Made by a program: the position numbers and the translations under genes. From NCBI GenBank assembly GCA_017454075.1, contig JAFTDQ010000122.1:1-13333 (forward strand): DNA of 13,333 nt, given 5' to 3'. How positions within the stretch are numbered: position 1 is the stretch's first letter; each line of letters opens with the position of its first letter. The notes beneath the pieces were generated by a model. That model was not told the origin of the DNA and made no database searches. It was given only the letters and a program-made list of their open reading frames with translations. This DNA is from Clostridia bacterium. GTDB taxonomy: Bacteria > Bacillota_A > Clostridia > Oscillospirales > CAG-272. Positions 1-5,411 of the stretch are shown piece by piece.

Positions 1-327
1 AAAGAACACGTTATTTCGGATTCAATCCTTGAAAAACTCGATCAGACCAACAATTATCTGGTCAACAATTTCAGGCTTGCGTTCGGAAACCGTATCATAA
101 AGCAGCTCCGAGACTACGTTCCGTGCTACATCGCCTGCGGCGGAACAGAGACGAAGGCGGTTGACTTTATCCTTGCGAAGAAGGTCCTCCGTAAATTCGA
201 GTCTCTGAGTCTCGGATTCATGAAGGAAGAACTCACGAGGTTCTCGACCTTCCTTGACAGGACGTTCGGCAAGAACGCGATGCCGATCTGCAAGGCATAC
301 ATCGATTATCTGAAGAAGAACAACTGA
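1..327 (+). CDS. C-terminal part of a probable McrB-like AAA+ ATPase (5' end outside the window)
   Basis: The reading frame is open from base 1 to a TGA at 325-327 and gives 108 residues ending in YLKKNN. The visible part lies beyond the nucleotide-binding core, so no Walker motif can be seen. It contains the stretch VPCYIACGGTETKAVDFILA followed by KKVLRKFESLSL and a helical tail with LDRTFGKNAMPICKAYIDYL. I recall this tail from McrB-like AAA+ ATPases of Clostridia, where it forms the lid and C-terminal helices after the ATPase domain; that is memory, not a search. The gene stops 48 bases before the next start on the same strand, which fits an ATPase and partner-protein pair. It could be another MoxR- or McrB-like ATPase. 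The coding call is firm and the family call moderate. Confidence 0.6.
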   Translation, partial: KEHVISDSILEKLDQTNNYLVNNFRLAFGNRIIKQLRDYVPCYIACGGTETKAVDFILAKKVLRKFESLSLGFMKEELTRFSTFLDRTFGKNAMPICKAYIDYLKKNN

Positions 328-334
328 CGGTGAA

Positions 335-355
335 CGGCCCGGACAAACCGGGCCG
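335..355 (+). other. Perfect GC-rich intergenic hairpin
   Basis: CGGCCCGG (335-342), loop ACAAA (343-347) and CCGGGCCG (348-355) form a perfect 8-bp stem in the 48-base gap between the first two genes. No T run follows; the downstream bases are ACCCGCCGGGGGA. It is therefore not a canonical intrinsic terminator. It may be a processing or stability element, or a weak attenuator that sets the ratio of the two proteins. It ends about eight bases before the G-rich ribosome binding site of the next gene, so it could also affect initiation there. Confidence 0.55.
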
Positions 356-375
356 ACCCGCCGGGGGAGAATCTG

Positions 376-2286
376 ATGAGTGACATCAACGGAAAAAAAA
401 GGAATAATTCATCATCCCTGATCGATTCCATCTATCAGAAATTCGTGAGAGGCGTGATCCGCTCGATAGGCAGCACGTCCTTTTACGAGTTTTTCATGGA
501 CGCCGTATCAAAGGCGGACAACGAATTCCAGTTTTCAAACAGAAAAACCGAGAAGATCGTCGATCTGACCTGGGTAGACGCCATCGAGGCGGCGCTCGAG
601 GCGTTTCAGAACATAATCGGGAACCCGAGAAACGTCATAAAGGAAGAAGAGTTCATAGTAAACGTCGAAAACGCGAGAAAGGGCGGCTCGGAGGTCGTCA
701 GGCATCTCGCCACGCACGTCTCGATGGTCGACAGTTATGACGATATGGCCGGCGACGTGCGCCCCGGGCGTCTCATGCAGAGATACCGCGAGGACACGAC
801 GGGGACGTATGAGAACAGGATGGTCTTCACGGCGATGGAATACGCCTTCCGTTTCGTGAAACTTCGCCACGACGCGCTTTTTGAGGCGATGAGCGATGAG
901 TTCGGCGCAAAGCTGAAGGTCAGATCTGACATCACGAGCGCGTCGGAAAAGGTACATCTCGATCTCTTCCTGCATATTATGGACAACGACACGGCGCTCG
1001 AGACCGACGACAAAAACGCCGAGACGTTTTCGCGTATCTCAAGGATACACCGAGTGCTCGGGATATTCATGAACAGCTCGTTCGCCGATCAGATGTCGAG
1101 ACTCCCGAGAATCAAAGGGCAGATCAACAAAACCAATCTTCTGAAAAGGAACAAGGACTACAGGAAAATATCCGATCTGTTCGAGTTCCTTCGCGGATAC
1201 TCCGACGTCGGGTACTCGATCAAAGTTGTCGAGCAGAACCCGAAGATCAGCGACGACTTCCGCGACGACATATACAGAAACATTCTGTTCAACTATCTCG
1301 TTCTGAAGGGATATCTCGAGGACGAGTCGGACAGACAAATACCTCGTGCTGTCAGGGGCGGAAGAAAACGCACGCTGAAGCCGAAGGTCATCAGGCAGAT
1401 AATCGAGGAGATCACGGAGGACTACGACGTTCCCGACGTGGAAGTCAGAAAAGTCCTCATCGAGGAGCTGACAAAATCCGACCTCATGCGCGAGGAAACC
1501 GAGGAACGCCGCAGGATCGTCGCCGAAAGGGAAGAGCGCAAAAAAGCCGAGGCGGAGCGGATCCGCCGTGAGAAGGAAGAAGAGCGCGAAAGACTTCGCC
1601 GCGAAAGAGCGGAGGCACGGGAAAAGGCAAGACTTGAAAAGCTTGCGGAAGAAGAGCGCGTTCGTCAGGAAAAGGCCGAGCGGGAGATCGAGACGAGACG
1701 CAGGACCGCAGTTTTCGCGGCCGAACTGAAACGTTTCTCGGATTCCGTTGCCGAGCAGATCCAGCTCCGCGAGGAGGAACTGGAAAGAAGGAAGGAAGGC
1801 CTTTCCGACTACGCAGACGCCGCCGAGATACTTGAGAGGACCGAGCAGCTGAAGAAAGCCGAGCGCGAACGCGCCCGCCAGCGGAGGAAAGCTGCCGAGG
1901 AACAGGAGAGATTTGTTCTCGAATCGGCCGAACGCGAAGCGCAGGAAAAAGCGCGCCTGGAAGCCGAAGAGCTTGAGAAGGCCCGGCTCGCCGCCGAGGC
2001 GCTTGAGCGCGAAAAGGCAAGGCGGATCGCCGAGGAAGAGGAGCGCCTGCGCCTTGAAAAAGAAGCTGAAGAAGAGCGCCTGAGAGCCGAAGCCGAAAAG
2101 AAAAAGGCCGAGGAAGAGCTCGCCGCCCGAACGGCGCGCGACAGAGCGGCGCTTACCTACATAATAAGCGAACTCAAAGTGTTTGACGAAACGCTTGAAG
2201 AAAGGATAAGGACTCGTCACAATACCGAAGACGAATATCTTCGCGGGAAGGAAGAGCACGAACTTATGATGAAGGAGCGTGCCTGA
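376..2286 (+). CDS. Helical 'YENR' protein (DUF2357-like?) with long charged coiled coil, probable partner of the upstream ATPase
   Basis: 636 residues, with an ATG start preceded by GGGGGAG at 363-369. No signal peptide or membrane segment is seen, so it is probably cytoplasmic. Residues 1-365 look mostly helical and include YREDTTGTYENRMVFTAMEY, an 'ENR[MF]V' motif that I associate with DUF2357-type proteins encoded next to McrB-like ATPases. Known relatives of that kind often carry a PD-(D/E)XK nuclease; I see no convincing nuclease motif here. From about residue 370 the protein becomes a highly charged Glu/Lys/Arg/Ala coiled coil running to about 590. It is interrupted at 443-478 and ended at 590-626 by two similar modules sharing the pattern R.A...ELK.F...EE.I. 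The coiled coil suggests a scaffold or an oligomerising partner of the ATPase. The role is unknown and the family link is from memory. Confidence 0.8.
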   Translation: MSDINGKKRNNSSSLIDSIYQKFVRGVIRSIGSTSFYEFFMDAVSKADNEFQFSNRKTEKIVDLTWVDAIEAALEAFQNIIGNPRNVIKEEEFIVNVENARKGGSEVVRHLATHVSMVDSYDDMAGDVRPGRLMQRYREDTTGTYENRMVFTAMEYAFRFVKLRHDALFEAMSDEFGAKLKVRSDITSASEKVHLDLFLHIMDNDTALETDDKNAETFSRISRIHRVLGIFMNSSFADQMSRLPRIKGQINKTNLLKRNKDYRKISDLFEFLRGYSDVGYSIKVVEQNPKISDDFRDDIYRNILFNYLVLKGYLEDESDRQIPRAVRGGRKRTLKPKVIRQIIEEITEDYDVPDVEVRKVLIEELTKSDLMREETEERRRIVAEREERKKAEAERIRREKEEERERLRRERAEAREKARLEKLAEEERVRQEKAEREIETRRRTAVFAAELKRFSDSVAEQIQLREEELERRKEGLSDYADAAEILERTEQLKKAERERARQRRKAAEEQERFVLESAEREAQEKARLEAEELEKARLAAEALEREKARRIAEEEERLRLEKEAEEERLRAEAEKKKAEEELAARTARDRAALTYIISELKVFDETLEERIRTRHNTEDEYLRGKEEHELMMKERA

Positions 2287-2312
2287 CCCCTTTACCGAAA
2301 GGATCACGGAGA

Positions 2313-3398
2313 ATGCGCGGCGCAAAAGAAATACTGAAAAACAGAGTTAATATCCGGCCTTTTGCGAAGCTTTTCGCCGCCGCCGTGTCGCTTGTGATCG
2401 CGGTCCTTCTCGCCGCCACGGCGACCTACGCGTGGATGACCCTTTCGGTCAACCCGTCGCTGTCTGAGGCGAGCATCACAATAGGAGGCAGAAGGTTTCT
2501 CCTCCTCGCAAACAGTTATTCGCCGGACGCCCCGGATCCGTTTGCCGGATTCAAGTCATCACTTACCATAAGTTCTCCGGCAGGAAAACTCCTTCCCGTA
2601 TCGACCGCCGACGGGATAAACTGGATAATCAAGGAAAACGGCGGTTACGTTGTGGACGACGACCTTTCATATGCAAACGTTTCGAACGGCGAGACGGGCG
2701 GTCCCGGCGGCGGATACGTGTATTTTGACGTCTGGGTCATGTCTCCGGTCGGCGACGTCGCTCTCCGGCTCAGCCGCGGCGACGCAGGTCAGCAGCGCGG
2801 CGCCCGTGCGGGCGGCACCTATCTCCTCGCGAAGTCAAACGGAACGGGAGTAAACGGAGACGAAATTTCCCGCTCGGCAAGGGTCGGCTTCCTTACGGAA
2901 GATTCGTTTGCGATTTACGAGCCGAACGGCACGTCGCACGCCTCGCCCGACAACGGAAAGTATATCGCGACCCGGCCGCTCGGGTTTGAAGGAACCGCGC
3001 AGAGGACACCGGAAAACGTTATTTCGCTGACGGATCTCAGCGACAGGCTCATCGTCCAGGCGGCCGGCGCGTGGACCTCGGGAGGCACCCCGCTTCCCGG
3101 GAAGTTCGTGAAAGACACCGGAGCGCTGTTCGGCAGGATACTGCCGGATGAAGGCGGCGTTCAGCCCGTTGAGGGTTCATATTTTAACGATAATACGCTC
3201 GGGGGGGCTGCGGAGGACGTGATCGTCACCCGTCTCGAGCGGAACAAACCGAAAATGATACGCGTTTTCGTGTGGATCGAGAGCGAAGACCCGGACTGCC
3301 CGGATAATTTTATAACCGGCAATATGAGTCTTGAACTGAATCTCGAGTTTTCCTCTGATGAGCTCAGCGCCGAAACGCACAGCGGAAATGGCGGCTGA
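2313..3398 (+). CDS. Secreted protein with SipW-type 'YAW' leader, WIExxDPDC C-terminal motif
   Basis: 361 residues. The ATG is preceded by AAAGGA at 2298-2303 with nine bases between; the GGAG one base before the ATG is too close to serve. The N terminus has basic residues, a hydrophobic segment at about 19-36 and then TYAWMTLSVNPSLS (38-51), the arrangement of leaders cut by SipW-type signal peptidases. The next stretch (ITIGGRRFLLLA) resembles the equivalent part of the large YAW protein at 5409, so the two are probably related. Near the C terminus lies VWIESEDPDC (320-329) followed by GNMSLELNLEF, a pattern I recall from many clostridial YAW-leader surface proteins. No sorting signal is seen. 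The end of the gene overlaps the start of the signal peptidase gene, which supports an enzyme-substrate relation. It is likely a matrix or fibre component, loosely comparable to TasA, but homology to TasA is not shown. Confidence 0.85.
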   Translation: MRGAKEILKNRVNIRPFAKLFAAAVSLVIAVLLAATATYAWMTLSVNPSLSEASITIGGRRFLLLANSYSPDAPDPFAGFKSSLTISSPAGKLLPVSTADGINWIIKENGGYVVDDDLSYANVSNGETGGPGGGYVYFDVWVMSPVGDVALRLSRGDAGQQRGARAGGTYLLAKSNGTGVNGDEISRSARVGFLTEDSFAIYEPNGTSHASPDNGKYIATRPLGFEGTAQRTPENVISLTDLSDRLIVQAAGAWTSGGTPLPGKFVKDTGALFGRILPDEGGVQPVEGSYFNDNTLGGAAEDVIVTRLERNKPKMIRVFVWIESEDPDCPDNFITGNMSLELNLEFSSDELSAETHSGNGG

Positions 3399-4170
3399 AC
3401 GGCGCAGGAGTGCCGGAGGCAGGGCCGCCGGTATGCGTTTATCGAAAGTCAGGATCGCCGTTATCATAATCCTGGTGCTTGTCGCGGTCCTTTCGGGGAT
3501 CGCGGTCCTGCAGTTTTTCTCCCGCGGATACGTTTCGTTTTTCGGATACAGTTTTTTTCGCATAACGACCGGAAGTATGGAGCCGACGCTCCCCGTAAAC
3601 ACGCTCATTGTCAGCAAAAAAACGAAGGTGTCGGAGCTTAAAGAGGGCGACATTATTTGTTACGTATCGGCGATGCAGGATACTTTGGGGAAAGTTATAA
3701 CGCACCGCGTAAGCGCCGTCTTAAAGACAGATGAGGGCTTTGTTATCGAGACCCGGGGGGATGCAAATCCCACGTCGGATCGGAATTACGTAGCAGCGGG
3801 CAGCGTGATCGGTAAAGTCGTTTCATACGACGGGAGCGGAAGTGTTACCTCTTTCGTTTCGTTTGCCGCAAGTCCGAGGGGCTTCCTTATTATTTTGGTG
3901 TTCCCGGTCCTGATAATCTCGGCCATGATCATGCGCGGGACGATCGCGGACATACGGGATCAGATCAGGGAAATATCCCGTGAAAAAGGCGCGGAGGACG
4001 GCGAGGCGCCGCTTGAAGGTTATTCGACCGTGACGGCGGAGGACTACAAAGAGATTTACGACCGCCTCACAACTGAGATTGAAAAGGAGCTGAACGGCAG
4101 TGCAGAGAAGCGCGGACCCGGAAACGGCGACTGCCCGACAGGCGAGAAGTCCGGAGAAGGACAAAGCTGA
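3358..4170 (+). CDS. sipW: SipW-like (ER-type) signal peptidase I
   Basis: 270 residues if started at ATG 3358. The N-terminal anchor is at about 32-53. TGSMEPT carries the nucleophile Ser73, and ITHRV carries His116 where bacterial LepB enzymes have Lys, so this is the ER/archaeal/SipW-type Ser-His form. The GDANPTSD box is at 134-141, a second membrane segment at about 175-191, and a charged cytoplasmic tail follows. The enzyme cleaves leaders of exported proteins at the membrane; the YAW-leader proteins on both sides are its likely substrates. The start is uncertain. ATG 3358 overlaps the previous gene by 41 bases and has no clear ribosome site. ATG 3388 (11-base overlap) or ATG 3433 (GGAGG at 3415-3419, long spacing) are alternatives, and all keep the first membrane segment. 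The 3' end overlaps the next gene by 71 bases. The symbol marks the family; orthology to Bacillus SipW is not proven. Confidence 0.9.
   Translation: MSSAPKRTAEMAAERRRSAGGRAAGMRLSKVRIAVIIILVLVAVLSGIAVLQFFSRGYVSFFGYSFFRITTGSMEPTLPVNTLIVSKKTKVSELKEGDIICYVSAMQDTLGKVITHRVSAVLKTDEGFVIETRGDANPTSDRNYVAAGSVIGKVVSYDGSGSVTSFVSFAASPRGFLIILVFPVLIISAMIMRGTIADIRDQIREISREKGAEDGEAPLEGYSTVTAEDYKEIYDRLTTEIEKELNGSAEKRGPGNGDCPTGEKSGEGQS
4085..4102 (+). promoter_or_regulatory. Ribosome binding site and GTG start inside the signal peptidase gene
   Basis: AGGAG at 4085-4089 lies ten bases before GTG at 4100-4102. No ATG or GTG occurs further downstream in this frame before the membrane segment, so this GTG is the best start for the B-repeat protein. 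It implies a 71-base overlap with the 3' end of the peptidase gene and probably coupled translation. Confidence 0.6.
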
Positions 4171-5287
4171 CGGACAGAAGCGTCTGAAAAAAATATTGTT
4201 CAGGCAGCTGCTGCTCACGCTTGCCCTTCTGATAGTTGCCGCGGGCGTGCTGTTCGCTTCGTCCTACGCGTGGTTCACGAGGACCGCCGATGCGAGCCCG
4301 ATAGGAATTACGGTCGGGACCTGGAGGACGGTATATCAGGTTCTTTTCGTTAACGCCGGAGACCCGGCTCCCGTGCTTCAGGAAAGCGGGGTCGCCTACG
4401 GCGAAACGCCGGTATATAATGGGGCAACTCCCGAAAAGCCGGCAGACGCTCAGTTCACCTACACTTTTTCGGGATGGGATCCGCCGATCGGCCCCGTCAT
4501 CGGTACGACGGTTTATACCGCTCAGTACGATTCAACGATTAACAGTTATACTGTGAGATTTGTCAATGGCAACGGGACTGTGCTTCAGGAGGACGTCCTT
4601 GAGTACGGTCAGACCCCCGCTTATACAGGCGAGACCCCGGAAAAGTCGGCGACGGCGCAATACACGTACGCGTTTTCCGGATGGACTCCCGATATTTCCG
4701 AGGTGACCGGCGACGCCGAATATACGGCGACCTTCACCCGTACGGTCAATACGTACAATATAAGATTCCTCAACTGGGACGGCACGGAGCTCGAAAGCGG
4801 GCAGGTGCCGTACGGACAGGTGCCCGCCTATTCCGGCGCGGCTCCCGAAAAGCCGGCCGACGACGAATATACGTACGACTTTGCGGGCTGGGAACCCGCC
4901 GTCGTATCAGTCACCGGAGAGGCGACATATACCGCGATTTTTACGGCACAGCCGATCGGCGCCGGCACCGAAACCGAAACCGGCGCGGGGGACGTTGAAA
5001 CAAGCGTTCCCGCCGTGACGTCGGAGCCGGACGCGGGAACGGAGTCGGAGCAGGACGAAACGAGCGCACCGGGCGACGCGACAGAACCGCCGACCGACGA
5101 AACGAGCGTTCCGGGCGATGAGACCGTTCCGCCGTCCGACGAAACGAGCGTTCCGGGCGATGAGACCGTTCCGCCGACCGATCAGACGAGCGAACCGGAG
5201 ACGCCGCCGGAACCGGGTGGCGACGAAACGTCTCAGCCCGATGAGACGTCGGTCCCCGGGTCTCCGGAAACCCGGGATACACCATAA
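4100..5287 (+). CDS. SipW-type secreted protein with three InlB-type B repeats and Pro/Thr/Glu-rich tail
   Basis: 395 residues from a GTG start. A basic N-terminal stretch (to about 33) is followed by a hydrophobic segment (about 34-54) and SYAWFTRTADA (55-65), a SipW-type leader. Three consecutive repeats of 68-69 residues follow at about 79-147, 150-217 and 219-287. Each starts Y.[VI].F.N, has AYG[EQ]TP or an equivalent, then PEK.A...YTY.F.GW and ends YTA.[FY]. This is the pattern of InlB B / Listeria-Bacteroides (Flg_new-type) repeats, small beta domains found on bacterial surface proteins. Residues 288-395 are a low-complexity tail rich in Asp, Glu, Thr, Ser and Pro with 14-residue tandem units. 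There is no LPXTG signal or C-terminal membrane anchor, so it is either released or held by partners. The overlap with the peptidase gene supports it as a cognate substrate. A likely role is adhesion or spacing in a surface matrix. Confidence 0.85.
   Translation: MQRSADPETATARQARSPEKDKADGQKRLKKILFRQLLLTLALLIVAAGVLFASSYAWFTRTADASPIGITVGTWRTVYQVLFVNAGDPAPVLQESGVAYGETPVYNGATPEKPADAQFTYTFSGWDPPIGPVIGTTVYTAQYDSTINSYTVRFVNGNGTVLQEDVLEYGQTPAYTGETPEKSATAQYTYAFSGWTPDISEVTGDAEYTATFTRTVNTYNIRFLNWDGTELESGQVPYGQVPAYSGAAPEKPADDEYTYDFAGWEPAVVSVTGEATYTAIFTAQPIGAGTETETGAGDVETSVPAVTSEPDAGTESEQDETSAPGDATEPPTDETSVPGDETVPPSDETSVPGDETVPPTDQTSEPETPPEPGGDETSQPDETSVPGSPETRDTP
5054..5179 (+). repeat. Three tandem 42-bp coding repeats in the Pro/Thr/Glu tail
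   Basis: Units lie at 5054-5095, 5096-5137 and 5138-5179, each coding 14 residues. Units 2 and 3 are identical over the first 39 bases and both encode DETSVPGDETVPP; unit 1 is degenerate (DETSAPGDATEPPT). The period is a multiple of three, so copy-number change keeps the frame and only alters tail length. Confidence 0.9.
5255..5276 (+). terminator. Weak candidate hairpin at the end of the B-repeat gene
   Basis: CCCGGGT (5255-5261) and ACCCGGG (5270-5276) form a 7-bp stem with an 8-base loop, just before the TAA at 5285-5287. The following bases (ATACACCATAAAAAATTTT) lack an immediate T run. An alternative overlapping stem pairs CCGGAAA (5264-5270) with TTTCCGG (5293-5299). Termination is plausible because a candidate promoter follows, but the structure is not canonical. 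Confidence 0.25.
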
Positions 5288-5303
5288 AAAATTTTCCGGC
5301 AAA

Positions 5304-5342
5304 TTGTTTGTTCATAGGCAGTTCACATATAAATGATAGAAT
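5304..5342 (+). promoter_or_regulatory. Candidate sigma-A-type promoter upstream of the large YAW protein
   Basis: The gap between 5288 and 5408 is AT-rich beside GC-rich coding DNA. It contains TTGTTT (5304-5309) and TATAAA (5328-5333) 18 bases apart. It also has an extended -10 match, TGATAGAAT, at 5334-5342. Either could start a transcript 60-75 bases upstream of the GTG at 5409. This is the only intergenic stretch after 376 with a reasonable promoter pattern, so a new transcription unit may begin here. Confidence 0.4.
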
Positions 5343-5396
5343 AGACCGAATACGCTAAATGGCTGAATTCGGATGCCTTGTGGATACTTTGCAGAG

Positions 5397-5411
5397 AAGG
5401 AGGCGCGCGTG
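5397..5411 (+). promoter_or_regulatory. Strong ribosome binding site that fixes the GTG start at 5409
   Basis: AAGGAGG at 5397-5403 is five bases from GTG at 5409. The upstream in-frame ATG at 5373 has no ribosome site, and starting there would add 12 residues ahead of the basic region. GTG 5409 is therefore preferred. Confidence 0.75.

Noticed and set aside
376..1470. PD-(D/E)XK nuclease in the YENR protein
   Set aside because: No D...(D/E)xK arrangement stands out in a strand context; the region looks helical.
1039..2325. Minus-strand open frame of 428 codons opposite the coiled-coil gene
   Set aside because: It mirrors GAG/GAA/AAG-rich coiled-coil codons, giving Phe/Leu-rich nonsense with no ribosome site; the plus-strand gene explains the region.
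5240..5287. Possible LPXTG-like wall-sorting signal at the end of the B-repeat protein
   Set aside because: The C terminus reads SVPGSPETRDTP with no LPXTG, no hydrophobic segment and no basic tail.
4100..5287. CRISPR or mobile-element explanation for the short direct repeats
   Set aside because: The repeats are contiguous, in frame and coding, without spacers, terminal inverted repeats or transposase.
4907..5315. Arg-rich minus-strand open frames opposite the Pro/Thr/Glu tail
   Set aside because: They are by-products of the GC-rich tandem repeat; composition (RRPERSFRR) is not protein-like and no start signal is present.
5373..5408. Upstream ATG start for the large YAW protein
   Set aside because: No ribosome site precedes it, whereas AAGGAGG sits five bases before GTG 5409.
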